Shown here: piece after piece, positions 7,296-15,065 of the stretch
Layout of the letters: each line of letters begins with the position of its first letter
Position numbering within the stretch: the stretch's first letter is position 1
Assembly (NCBI GenBank): GCA_947627735.1
Contig: CANQXG010000023.1
Coordinates: 1 to 33,071, forward strand
DNA from: an uncultured Oscillospiraceae bacterium
GTDB taxonomy: Bacteria > Bacillota > Clostridia > Oscillospirales > Oscillospiraceae
Reading direction: 5' to 3'
Length of the DNA: 33,071 bases
Notes under the pieces: model-generated
What the model was told of the DNA's origin: nothing
The model's database searches: none
What the model saw: only the letters and a program-made list of their open reading frames with translations
Made by a program: the position numbers and the translations under genes

Positions 7296-7914
7296 CGAAG
7301 CACCCGTACTCTTTCATCTGCCGCCAGCACTGGTTTTCCAGCTCATGCACATCCTCCGTCACGGTGACGGTGGGCGTGTCGTCCGTGTGGTAGACGCATG
7401 TGAGCTTGCCGTCCCGGCACAGGAAATACCAGCGGAAATAGCGGTCCTCATACAGCAGGTCCGAGCTGTCGAAGCAGGGGAACCGCTCCGCCAGCACCAG
7501 CACGTCCCGGCCGTACACGTCCTTCGCCCAGGGGCCGTGGGGGTCTTTGCGGGCGGTGAGCTGGGCCCGGCTGGCATAGGGCCTGCCCGCCGCCAGGAAG
7601 CCCACCTCCGGCACCGTGACCGTGAGGGCCTTGGGGGTGCGGGTGCGCAGGGGCTGGCCGTCGGCGTCCGTCTCCCGGCTGACCCACTCCAGCCGGACGG
7701 AGCTGCCGCTCATATAGCCCCCGCCGCCGGAGCGCTCGATCGACTTGCCCCGACCGGCCTCCCGGGGGACCATGTCCCCCGCCCAGCTGCCGCGGATCGG
7801 CTCCGTCTGCACAGGCTCGGTCGGTCTCGGCTGAACGGTATCGGCTCCCTCCGCCGGTACGTTCTGGGGCGCCTTCCCATGGAAGAGCCGCCCTAGGATA
7901 TCCTTCAGCGCCAT
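7288..7914 (-). CDS. Hypothetical protein, 208 residues
   Basis: I do not recognise the family. Residues 1-65 are a low-complexity, Pro/Glu/Gly-rich segment starting MALKDILGRLFHGK, resembling a flexible N-terminal extension. Residues 70-160 look like a folded beta-rich domain with VRLEWVSRETDADG and LTVTVPEVGFLAAGRPYASR. The tail has many aromatics and cysteines (FPCFDSSDLLYEDRYFRWYF, CVYHTDD, CWRQMKEYGCF). No signal peptide or transmembrane helix. GGGAGG lies before the ATG. It follows the zinc-finger membrane protein by 14 bases, and the two probably act together (inference). Confidence 0.75.
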   Translation of the reverse strand: MALKDILGRLFHGKAPQNVPAEGADTVQPRPTEPVQTEPIRGSWAGDMVPREAGRGKSIERSGGGGYMSGSSVRLEWVSRETDADGQPLRTRTPKALTVTVPEVGFLAAGRPYASRAQLTARKDPHGPWAKDVYGRDVLVLAERFPCFDSSDLLYEDRYFRWYFLCRDGKLTCVYHTDDTPTVTVTEDVHELENQCWRQMKEYGCFDA

Positions 7915-7928
7915 AAAATGTCCTCCCT

Positions 7929-9332
7929 TCAGTCGATCCAGCCGTCACCGCCGCAGTAGTTGCAGTCCACCTCGCCGTCATGGCATAGGCTGTTGGGGCA
8001 GTCGTGGCGCTCCCAGCCGCTGTTGGAGCCAAAGGTGCTGCCGGAATAGTTGGGCACGGAAACATACTCCTCGATATATCCCTTGCCGTCGCAGGTCAGG
8101 CAGGTCCGGGTGCCGCCGTTGCAGTGGGTGCACCGGGTCCGCCCGCCGTCATCGTCGTCATCCCAGTCGATGCCGCCGCCGGGGGAGGAATAACCGCCAC
8201 CCATGGGGCCGGAGAAGCCGTTTTCGGTATCGTCCACCAGGCCGGTGATCGAGCACCGGTCGCCGGTGTCCGCCACGGTCAGATCGTCGGAGAAGTCGAT
8301 GCTCATCTCGCACCAGCCCCACTTGGGCCAGTCGTTGACCCTGACGATCACCGCGCCGTATACGTAGTCCGAGTTGGTATACAGAGACACCTGGTCCACG
8401 TCCCTGCTGCCGGTATAGTCAAAGAAATACTCGTATGTCATGTCCGAACCGCTGTGCTCGTCGGTGATCGTCTGCCTCAGCGTCAGGCCAAAGCGGCCGC
8501 TGTTCAAAAGATCCACATACTCGTACATCGCCGCCGCGTATTCCTGTTTTACGGAGAATACGGCCTTCGTCCCGTTGGTGATGTCCTCCTCGGTGTGGAT
8601 CAGCTCGCCGTTGAAGAAGGCGTGGGCGTCCGGCAGGATACCGTCGCCGGAGGTGACGGGGGTGGGAACGGGCGTGCTGACAGTTTCAGCGGCATCGGTA
8701 GAGACGATCTCACCCACGTCTTCGGAGTCGGTCATGTAGTATACGCGCTCGATGCCGGTGTCGTACGGAGCGATATCCATAGGGAAACCATCGCCCCATA
8801 TCAGCTCTATGAATCCGTCGCCGTCCTGCGGCAACATCAGGCACACCGTCAGATCGCAGCGCGTCAGGCTGTACGAGCTGCGCACCTTCCCCACGCTCTC
8901 TCCGCCTGTGTAGGTGTAGCAAGCCTCCTGGCCGCTGCCGCCAGAATCTCTCTCATACTGCTGGCGGGACATCTCCTGCAGGCAGTCTTCCTCGCTCAGC
9001 TGGTCGGCGTAGGCCTGGAATATCTGCCGCGCGGTGTCCGCGTCGTCCTCAACAATGAAGCACACGCCGGTGACGCTGCCGTCCTCAGAAGTGTCCCAGT
9101 CGTACAGCTCATAGGCGTCCGCCTTGCCGTCAAACCAGACCAGAGGCCGGAACGTGTCGCTCAGTTCGTTCTCCTGCCCGCCGTCATCGGCGGATTCTTC
9201 GGTCCTGGTGTCCCGGTCGGAGGCGGCCAGGTCATGGCTGTGCAGCACGGAGCGGGCCAGGAAGAAGACCGCTATCAGCACCACGATCACCAATGAGACC
9301 GGAAACTCTCCCGTTTTGTTCTTATCGTTCAT
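7929..9332 (-). CDS. Membrane-anchored protein with C-terminal DnaJ-type zinc finger
   Basis: A 467-residue protein with one N-terminal transmembrane helix (about residues 11-28) and an acidic segment after it. The large central region is not recognised. The last 67 residues form a DnaJ-like cysteine-rich domain with four Cys pairs at 401/404, 411/414, 445/450 and 457/460, within CTHCNGG, CLTCDGKG, CPNSLCHDGE and CNYCGGDG, which should bind two zinc ions. A poly-Asp run precedes it. No J domain is present. With an uncleaved N-terminal anchor the sidedness is uncertain. GGAGG precedes the ATG at 9332, which overlaps the stop of the ADP-ribosylglycohydrolase gene by 4 bases. Confidence 0.78.
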   Translation of the reverse strand: MNDKNKTGEFPVSLVIVVLIAVFFLARSVLHSHDLAASDRDTRTEESADDGGQENELSDTFRPLVWFDGKADAYELYDWDTSEDGSVTGVCFIVEDDADTARQIFQAYADQLSEEDCLQEMSRQQYERDSGGSGQEACYTYTGGESVGKVRSSYSLTRCDLTVCLMLPQDGDGFIELIWGDGFPMDIAPYDTGIERVYYMTDSEDVGEIVSTDAAETVSTPVPTPVTSGDGILPDAHAFFNGELIHTEEDITNGTKAVFSVKQEYAAAMYEYVDLLNSGRFGLTLRQTITDEHSGSDMTYEYFFDYTGSRDVDQVSLYTNSDYVYGAVIVRVNDWPKWGWCEMSIDFSDDLTVADTGDRCSITGLVDDTENGFSGPMGGGYSSPGGGIDWDDDDDGGRTRCTHCNGGTRTCLTCDGKGYIEEYVSVPNYSGSTFGSNSGWERHDCPNSLCHDGEVDCNYCGGDGWID

Positions 9333-10441
9333 ATCCTGTCCTCCCTGTTCTCTCCGGGCGGCGCATATGTCCCGGAAACATATCGACTGTTCCAATCCGG
9401 GTCCTGGGCATCAGTCTTCGGGCCGAAGCGCCAAAGGTCCGTCCCCACTTCCCCTATCACATCCCGCAGCTCCAGGCCGTCCAGGTACTTTTCCGGAATG
9501 GCGCCATAGCCCAGGGCCGCGCCCAGGATGTTGCCCGTGATGGAACCGGTGGAATCGCTGTCCCCGTCGTGGTTCACCGCGGCGGCGACGCCGTCTTCAA
9601 AGCTGCCGGCGTATTTCAGCGCGCAGTACACGGCGATGGCCAGGGCCTCGTCCCCCACCCAGCCCTCGCCCAGCCGGCGGATGGCGGTCAGATCGTCCAT
9701 ATCCTTCCCGGCCAGCCGGACGGCCGTCTCCACCAGGGCCAGCAGCCCGCCCATGTGCTCCGCCCCAGGGAAGGCCGCCGGCAGGGCGGACAGGGCGTCC
9801 GCCACCGCGCCCGCCACCGTGTCGCCGTATCCGGCGAGGCGGGCGATGATGTGGGCCAGCATGGCCGCCGGCAGATAGCCCAGCTCATGGCCGTGGGTCA
9901 GCGCCGCGGACGCGGCCCCCAGCCGGTCGATGTCCTCCATGGCCCAGCCGCTGTCGCAGAAATACAGCCCCACCGGCGCCGCCCGCATGACGCCGCCGCA
10001 GCCCCGGCTGTGGTTCAGCGGCGCCGCCATGGTGCCGTTCCCGCCCGCCGCCAGGGCGCCCATGCAGGTGTTCCCCGGCGCACGGCGGCTGAACAGCGCC
10101 GGCACGTTCACCAGCCAGGAGCAGCCGCTCCCCGCCGGGAGCGGGTAGTGCTGGGTCTGGGTCTTGTACCAGTCCCGGTAGGCGGCGGCGATGTATTTCT
10201 CATAGCCGTCCCGCTCCGCGCCGCAGGCGGCGCCCCGCAGCAGGCCCGCGGCGGTGAACAGGGTCATCTGGGTGTCGTCGGATATCTCCGCCGTGCCGTG
10301 GCGCGGGGCATACTGCCTGATCCCGCCCTTGCCGTACTGATGAAAGATGGCGGACGCGGGCAGAAACTCCACCGGGTAACCCAGCGCGTCCCCCACGGCC
10401 CCGCCGATAAGACAGCCTGTGAACCGATCCAGCTCCCCCAT
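9329..10441 (-). CDS. ADP-ribosylglycohydrolase family protein
   Basis: A 370-residue, all-alpha, Mg-dependent hydrolase of the DraG/ARH family, removing ADP-ribose from proteins, nucleic acids or small molecules. The N-terminal GCLIGGAVGDALGYPVEF (residues 9-26), the metal ligands in SDDTQMT (54-60) and the C-terminal HDGDSDSTG (291-299) are all intact, so activity is expected. GGVMRAAPVGL in the middle is also typical. AAGGAGGAGG precedes the ATG at 10441. It is the first gene of the run and no ADP-ribosyltransferase is adjacent. Target unknown. Confidence 0.88.
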   Translation of the reverse strand: MGELDRFTGCLIGGAVGDALGYPVEFLPASAIFHQYGKGGIRQYAPRHGTAEISDDTQMTLFTAAGLLRGAACGAERDGYEKYIAAAYRDWYKTQTQHYPLPAGSGCSWLVNVPALFSRRAPGNTCMGALAAGGNGTMAAPLNHSRGCGGVMRAAPVGLYFCDSGWAMEDIDRLGAASAALTHGHELGYLPAAMLAHIIARLAGYGDTVAGAVADALSALPAAFPGAEHMGGLLALVETAVRLAGKDMDDLTAIRRLGEGWVGDEALAIAVYCALKYAGSFEDGVAAAVNHDGDSDSTGSITGNILGAALGYGAIPEKYLDGLELRDVIGEVGTDLWRFGPKTDAQDPDWNSRYVSGTYAPPGENREDRI

Positions 10442-10452
10442 CGGTGTCCTCC

Positions 10453-10490
10453 TCCTTTTGACCCATTGTCCGGTATCCGTCCTTTTGACC
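10453..10490 (-). repeat. Direct repeat in the ADP-ribosylglycohydrolase leader
   Basis: The 11-mer GGTCAAAAGGA occurs twice on the minus strand (10490-10480 and 10463-10453), 27 bases apart. The second copy runs into the ribosome-binding site, so it could be a translational operator or a duplicated ribosome-site sequence. Function unknown. Confidence 0.5.
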
Positions 10491-10520
10491 ATTTTAGTCT
10501 GCGCGGTACATCCGTGTCAA
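10491..10520 (-). promoter_or_regulatory. Promoter of the ADP-ribosylglycohydrolase operon
   Basis: TTGACA (10520-10515) and TAAAAT (10496-10491) with an 18-base spacer. It is the only clear promoter I see for the packed minus-strand genes from 10441 down to 4556, most of which overlap or are under 35 bases apart. Confidence 0.7.
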
Positions 10521-10536
10521 GTGCGCAGTCTGCGTA

Positions 10537-10617
10537 CGCCGCCGGGTGAGCGGCGGCGCGGTCCTTCGTCCAAGATACAGGCGCCCCCGGACCGGTCCCA
10601 AAGGACCGTCCGGGGGC
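10537..10617. terminator. Two GC-rich hairpins between the XRE gene and the next operon
   Basis: Hairpin one (10583-10617) pairs GCCCCCGGAC-GGTCC with its complement around a CAAA loop, with a single bulged C. Hairpin two (10537-10558) has the stem CGCCGCCG with loop GGTGAG. Neither has a strong T-run on either strand, so termination of the XRE transcript is probable but not certain. Confidence 0.4.
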
Positions 10618-10665
10618 GGTTTCGATGCTTATATGGATGCCTCGAAGGGGCCGGCGGCGCGGCGC

Positions 10666-10872
10666 TCAGGTGAGCCGTATCCCCAATATCTCGTCCGCTG
10701 AAACACGGTACAGCTCGCACAGCGCCACCAGATGGCGCAGGGGCAGCTCATTGGCGCCGCGCTCATACCGGGCGTACATCGTCTGGGACGTGCCCAGATA
10801 CTTCGCCACCTGCTCCTGGGTCAGGTCATGGTCCTCCCGAAGCGCCCGTATGCGCTCCTGATAGCTTTTCAT
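10666..10872 (-). CDS. XRE family HTH transcriptional regulator, 68 residues
   Basis: A single-domain Cro/CI-type repressor. The helix-turn-helix is LTQEQVAKYLGTSQTMYARYERG (residues 17-39), with no extra domain, so it should bind DNA as a simple dimer. The C-terminal ELPLRHLVALCELYRVSADEILG is a standard XRE helix 4-5 ending. It is divergent from the acyl-CoA ligase and shares a 108-base control region with it, so autoregulation and control of the ligase are likely. GGGGTGG is its ribosome site. Codon use is GC-rich, like the host and unlike the ligase. Confidence 0.85.
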   Translation of the reverse strand: MKSYQERIRALREDHDLTQEQVAKYLGTSQTMYARYERGANELPLRHLVALCELYRVSADEILGIRLT

Positions 10873-10894
10873 GGCCCCACCCCCTGATAGAGGG

Positions 10895-10954
10895 AGTATA
10901 CCTCAGTAAAGAAGTTTACTATTGACTTTAGTACATATCTTTACTAATATGTAC
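10895..10954. promoter_or_regulatory. Divergent promoter/operator region between XRE and acyl-CoA ligase genes
   Basis: Plus-strand promoter: TTGACT (10922-10927), 17 bases, TAATAT (10945-10950). Minus-strand minus-10 TATACT (10900-10895) with a poor minus-35. Repeated boxes AGTAAA (10905-10910), TTTACT (10915-10920) and TTTACT (10940-10945) overlap both, the first two forming an inverted repeat with a GAAG spacer. A second inverted repeat, GTACATAT with ATATGTAC (10931-10954), spans the plus minus-10. These are good operator candidates for the XRE protein. Confidence 0.65.
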
Positions 10955-10980
10955 ACATCATCACCTTTGGGAGGGACACC

Positions 10981-12693
10981 ATGGAACACATATCACCACC
11001 GACCGGTTATCCGTCCGTCGACAAACCCTGGCTGAAATACTACAGCGACGAGGCAATCAATGAACCTTTGCCCGAGTGTACGATGTATGAGTACCTCTGG
11101 GAGAACAACAAGGACCATCTGGACGATGTGGCATTGGTTTACTTCGGGCGGAAGATCACATACAATACGTTATTCTCGAAAATTGAGCAAACGGCTGTTG
11201 CATTTATAACTGCCGGCGTATCGGCAGGCGATGTTGTTTTAATGACGACTGTAACTGTCCCGGAAACGGTCTATGCGTTTTATGCGCTCAACCGGATCGG
11301 CGCTATCTCTAATATGGCGGACCCGAGAACAAGTACAGAAGGGATACATAAATATGCCCAAGAAGTAAACGCAAAAATAATACTGACCATTGATGTAGCA
11401 TATCCCAAAATAGCAAAAGCCGCTATTGGAACGTCTGTTGAAAAGATCGTCACACTCTCTCCCGCCGATTCGTTGCCTCCGATCAAAAGAGCTGTCTACA
11501 AGGCCACAAATCATCAAGTAAAATCAAATGATAACTATTGTGAAAGCTGGGACGAGTTTATATCATCTTCTAATGGCGACATATGTCTTTCACCTGTAAA
11601 CGCATCGTCAGATTGCTGTGTTATGGTCCATACGGGAGGTACGACCGGAACACCTAAAACCGTAATGCTCAGCAATCAAAATCTTAATACCATGGCAATG
11701 CAGTATGCACTGCTTGGGATCGACATTAGCAGAGAGCAAAATTTTCTCAACATCATGCCGCCATTTATTGCGTATGGCGTCGTGCTTGGAATACACATGC
11801 CTTTGTGTCTTGGGTTGAACGACATCCTCATTCCGCAGTTCGATCCAAGCAAGTTTGCAGACCTTATTCTCAAATATAAGCCCGCGCATTTAGCCGGCGT
11901 GCCAATGCACTATGAGCAGCTTCGGACAAGCCCAAAAGCGAAGAAGGCCGATCTTAGTTTCTTCCGTATGACCGGCTGCGGCGGAGATGGCATGGCGGAA
12001 GGCTTTGAACTCGCTATCAACGAGTTTCTTTTTCAGCACAAATGCAAGTATCCTATTACAAAAGGATATGGCATGACGGAGATCAGTTCGGCCGCAACAA
12101 CCAATAAATTGGAACTCAACAAGCTGGGGAGCGTTGGCATCCCCCATCTAAAGACGACTGTAGCTATATTCGAGATCGGCACAGACAAAGAACTACCCTA
12201 TGGAGAAATCGGAGAGATATGTATGCGTTCTCCTACGGTCATGCTTGGTTACTACAACGCTCCTGACGAAGAAAATAAGGTCCTGCTTAAACATAGCGAT
12301 GGAGAGATTTGGATACACTCCGGAGACATTGGGCACATGGATACGGACGGCTTTCAATATATTAATGGTCGTCTGAAACGTATGATTATCCGCCCTGACG
12401 GCCACAATGTTTGGCCATCACAAATAGAAAATATTATCCTCTCATATCCCGGGGTAGAAAATTGCGCAGTTGTGGGTCTTCCCAATCCGAGCGGAAAACA
12501 CGGAATGATACCTACAGCATTTATCGTCTTAAACGATACCGGGATCACAGCCGACGCCATCGACGCCTATTCAAAAGAGCATCTCCCCGAACGGGATTGT
12601 GCTCTGGACTATCGATTTGTGCAGGACATACCACTCACGCCTATCGGTAAGGTTGACTACCGTGCTCTGGAACGGCAAGCGGCACGAGAATAA
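10981..12693 (+). CDS. Acyl-CoA ligase / AMP-dependent synthetase (ANL superfamily)
   Basis: A 570-residue adenylating enzyme that activates a carboxylic acid as acyl-AMP and probably transfers it to CoA. Motifs are intact: P-loop HTGGTTGTPK (217-226), YGMTE (363-367), SGDIG (447-451), GRLKRMI (463-469, hinge) and the A10 lysine K557 in LTPIGKVDY. No carrier or thioesterase domain is attached. GGGAGG lies eight bases before the ATG. Base composition is far more AT-rich than its neighbours (GC near 48 percent by eye), suggesting horizontal transfer. It is a single-gene unit with its own promoter and terminator, divergent from an XRE regulator. Substrate not predictable; fatty, aryl or bile-type acids are possible. 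Confidence 0.85.
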   Translation: MEHISPPTGYPSVDKPWLKYYSDEAINEPLPECTMYEYLWENNKDHLDDVALVYFGRKITYNTLFSKIEQTAVAFITAGVSAGDVVLMTTVTVPETVYAFYALNRIGAISNMADPRTSTEGIHKYAQEVNAKIILTIDVAYPKIAKAAIGTSVEKIVTLSPADSLPPIKRAVYKATNHQVKSNDNYCESWDEFISSSNGDICLSPVNASSDCCVMVHTGGTTGTPKTVMLSNQNLNTMAMQYALLGIDISREQNFLNIMPPFIAYGVVLGIHMPLCLGLNDILIPQFDPSKFADLILKYKPAHLAGVPMHYEQLRTSPKAKKADLSFFRMTGCGGDGMAEGFELAINEFLFQHKCKYPITKGYGMTEISSAATTNKLELNKLGSVGIPHLKTTVAIFEIGTDKELPYGEIGEICMRSPTVMLGYYNAPDEENKVLLKHSDGEIWIHSGDIGHMDTDGFQYINGRLKRMIIRPDGHNVWPSQIENIILSYPGVENCAVVGLPNPSGKHGMIPTAFIVLNDTGITADAIDAYSKEHLPERDCALDYRFVQDIPLTPIGKVDYRALERQAARE

Positions 12694-12720
12694 TAAACAC
12701 AACTATCCATATACGCCAAA

Positions 12721-12756
12721 GGAACGGTGACCGGATCACGGTCACCGTTCCTTTTT
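12721..12756 (+). terminator. Terminator of the acyl-CoA ligase gene, possibly bidirectional
   Basis: A perfect 13-bp stem (GGAACGGTGACCG with its complement) and a GATCA loop are followed by TTTTT on the plus strand. On the minus strand TTTGG follows, so it may also end the operon that finishes at 12810. The same stem is found at 23977. Confidence 0.9.
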
Positions 12757-12809
12757 GGCAGAGATCGCGCTATTTGATACAACGCCGCGCTCCGGCGCGC
12801 CGGGGCGGG

Positions 12810-13520
12810 TCACACCAGCGCGATGACACCGGATATGAGCAGCAGGATATAGGTCAGCAGCAGGAACTTCTGGGCGGATATGCGCTTGGCCAGCCGGCTG
12901 CCCAGCCACACCGCCAGGAGGAAGGGGATGGCCGAGGCGGCCAGCAGCCCCAGCACCTCCGGCACGAAGTAGCCGGCCCGGTAGTGGCTGTACAGAAGAT
13001 AGCTGTTCAGGATCACCCACACCGCCGAGACCGTGGCCCGGAACTTTTCCTTCTCGGGCATGGCCCACACCGCGTACACCACCAAAAACGAGCCGCCGGA
13101 GATGAACATGCCGTGGAACAGTCCCGCCAGGAACAGGCAGCCGTACAGCGCCGCGGCGGGCAGCTTGAACTCCTTGTGGATGAACAGCTTCTTCAGCGCG
13201 ATCAGGATGATGACGGCGCCGTACAGGCGCAAAAGCAGGTCGAAGGCCAGCGTGTCGAACAGCCATATGCCCACCAGCAGGCCGGCGCCCATCAGCAGCG
13301 TGATCTTTCCCAGCTGGCGAAAGTCGATGTCCCGCCAGTGGCGCAGCGCCACATATACGCTGCTGGCGCCGCTGACGATGGCAACGATGGGCTTGGCCGC
13401 CTCCACACCGACCAGGCGGATGGACGGGGGCATGGCCAGCAGAGCGCCGGCAAAGCCCGTGATCACCTGGATGGTGTTGGAGATGAACAGCGTCAGCAGA
13501 AACAGCAGTTTGGAAAGCAT
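12810..13520 (-). CDS. TauE/SafE family membrane transporter
   Basis: A 236-residue polytopic membrane protein with about seven to eight hydrophobic helices. Family features are the N-terminal NTIQVITGFAGALLAMP (residues 15-31), which is the conserved G-F-x-G segment, and the repeated internal half with FLAGLFHGMFISGGSFLVVY near 130-149. TauE/SafE proteins export sulfite, sulfoacetate and related anions or other organic acids. It is the last gene of the operon headed by the AlkP-superfamily enzyme, starting 15 bases after the ATPase gene, and probably removes an anionic product of the pathway. Its ribosome site is weak, fitting coupled translation. Confidence 0.82.
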   Translation of the reverse strand: MLSKLLFLLTLFISNTIQVITGFAGALLAMPPSIRLVGVEAAKPIVAIVSGASSVYVALRHWRDIDFRQLGKITLLMGAGLLVGIWLFDTLAFDLLLRLYGAVIILIALKKLFIHKEFKLPAAALYGCLFLAGLFHGMFISGGSFLVVYAVWAMPEKEKFRATVSAVWVILNSYLLYSHYRAGYFVPEVLGLLAASAIPFLLAVWLGSRLAKRISAQKFLLLTYILLLISGVIALV

Positions 13521-13535
13521 ACCGTCAGCGCCCGG

Positions 13536-14282
13536 TCACCACCACTTGATCTGCTCGGTGATGTGGTTGCGGATGGCGATGAACTCCGGAGAGGTGACGT
13601 CCCGGGGCCGGGGCAGGTCGATCATGACCTCCTCCTTGATCTTGGCGGGCTTGTTGGTGAGGATCAGCACCCGCTGGGCCAGGTACACGGCCTCCTCGAT
13701 GTTGTGGGTGATGAACACCACGGTGGTGCCCGTTTCCTTCCACAGGCGGACCACCTCATCCTCCAGGTAGAAGCGCAGCTTGATGTCCATCTGGCCGTAG
13801 GGTTCGTCCATCAGCAGCAGGTCCGGCTGCATGGCGAAGGCGCGGCCGATGATGATGCGCTGGGCGGTGGACACGGACAGCTGGTGGGGGTAGTTGTTGC
13901 GGAACTCCTCCAGCCCCAGCAGCTTGATGATGTTCTCCACCCGGCGGTTTATCTCGTCTTTCGGCAGCTTCTTGATCTCCAGGCCGAAGCGCAGGTTCTT
14001 CTCCACCGTCAGCCAGGGCATGGAGGAGGGCTCCTGGAACACCACGGAGATGCTGTGCTTTTTCGGGTCGGCGGGTTCGCCGTCGATGTACAGGTCGCCC
14101 TTGGTGGGCATATAGATCCGGGTCAGCAGGTTCAAAAACGTGGTCTTGCCGCAGCCGGTGGGACCCACCACGCACAAAAACTCGCCCTTTTTGATGTCGA
14201 AGGACACGTCGTCCAGCACGTGCAGGCTGCCGAAATACTTCGTCAGGTGCTCCACCCGGACTTTCACATCGTTGTTCTCCAT
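13536..14282 (-). CDS. ABC transporter ATPase, NitT/TauT type, with degenerate signature motif
   Basis: A 248-residue cytoplasmic ATPase of the SsuB/TauB/NrtD class. Walker A is GPTGCGKTT (40-48), the Q-loop VFQEPS (81-86), Walker B LLLMDEP (155-161) and the H-loop His193 in ITHN. The signature, usually LSGGMxQR, reads LSVSTAQR (135-142), and the D-loop region is YGQMD. So it can bind and polarise ATP with its own Walker motifs but offers a poor signature to its partner. The partner ATPase encoded next door has the opposite defect, so the pair likely forms a heterodimer with one canonical site. Confidence 0.85.
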   Translation of the reverse strand: MENNDVKVRVEHLTKYFGSLHVLDDVSFDIKKGEFLCVVGPTGCGKTTFLNLLTRIYMPTKGDLYIDGEPADPKKHSISVVFQEPSSMPWLTVEKNLRFGLEIKKLPKDEINRRVENIIKLLGLEEFRNNYPHQLSVSTAQRIIIGRAFAMQPDLLLMDEPYGQMDIKLRFYLEDEVVRLWKETGTTVVFITHNIEEAVYLAQRVLILTNKPAKIKEEVMIDLPRPRDVTSPEFIAIRNHITEQIKWW

Positions 14283-14297
14283 CTGTGCATGCCCTCC

Positions 14298-15065
14298 TTA
14301 CAGCGCCAGGTCGGTGTTGGCCGACACCTCCGAGCGTATCCGCAAAAACTCCGGGTCGGTCATGTTCCGCGGCTTCGGCAGGCCGTTCAGGTCATAGATC
14401 TGCTTGACGGTCGCCGGGCAGTTGCTCAGAAGCACGATCCTGTCCGCCAGGAACACGGCCTCCTCGATGTTGTTGGTGACGAATATGATGGTGCGCTTTT
14501 CCTGGCCCCAGATGCGCAGGACCTCTTCCTCCATGGCGTACCTCGTCTGGGCGTCCAGGGCGCCGAAGGGTTCGTCCATGAGCAGGATCTGGGGGTTATT
14601 GGTATAGGCCCGGGCGATGCCCACGCGCTGCTTCATGCCGCCGGACAGCTCGTGGGGATAGGAGTTCTCAAAGCCCTGCAGGCCCACCAGGTCTATGTAC
14701 TTCTGGGCGACGGCCCGGCGCTCGGCCTTCTTCACCCCGGCCAGCTCCAGACCGAACTCCACGTTGCCCATGACCGTCCGCCAGGGCATCAGGTTCATGG
14801 ACTGGAACACCATGCCGATGCGCCGGTCGCTGCCGTGGATCTCCTCGCCGTCCAGGAATATCCTGCCGCCCACGGGCTTCTCCAGGCCGGCGATCATGTT
14901 CATCAGCACCGTCTTGCCGCAGTGGCCGGGTCCCAGGATGACCAGAAACTCGTTGTCATATATCTCGAAGGACACGTTCTCCACCGCGTCCTTGACGCCG
15001 TTCTGGACCACGTAGCTCTGGCAGATGTTCTCCAGTCTTAATATGACTTTTTTCTTCTCGTCCAT
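14298..15065 (-). CDS. ABC transporter ATPase, NitT/TauT type, lacking the H-loop histidine
   Basis: A 255-residue ATPase of the same class. Walker A is GPGHCGKTV (45-53), the Q-loop VFQSMN (86-91), the signature LSGGMKQR (140-147, intact) and Walker B LLMDEP (161-166). The H-loop reads VTNN with Asn198 where His is expected. Its signature can complete the ATP site of the neighbouring ATPase, while its own Walker site should be poorly hydrolytic. The frame is open far upstream over the permease gene, but the ATG at 15065 with AAAGGAT is the right start; it overlaps the permease gene by 28 bases. Confidence 0.85.
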   Translation of the reverse strand: MDEKKKVILRLENICQSYVVQNGVKDAVENVSFEIYDNEFLVILGPGHCGKTVLMNMIAGLEKPVGGRIFLDGEEIHGSDRRIGMVFQSMNLMPWRTVMGNVEFGLELAGVKKAERRAVAQKYIDLVGLQGFENSYPHELSGGMKQRVGIARAYTNNPQILLMDEPFGALDAQTRYAMEEEVLRIWGQEKRTIIFVTNNIEEAVFLADRIVLLSNCPATVKQIYDLNGLPKPRNMTDPEFLRIRSEVSANTDLAL

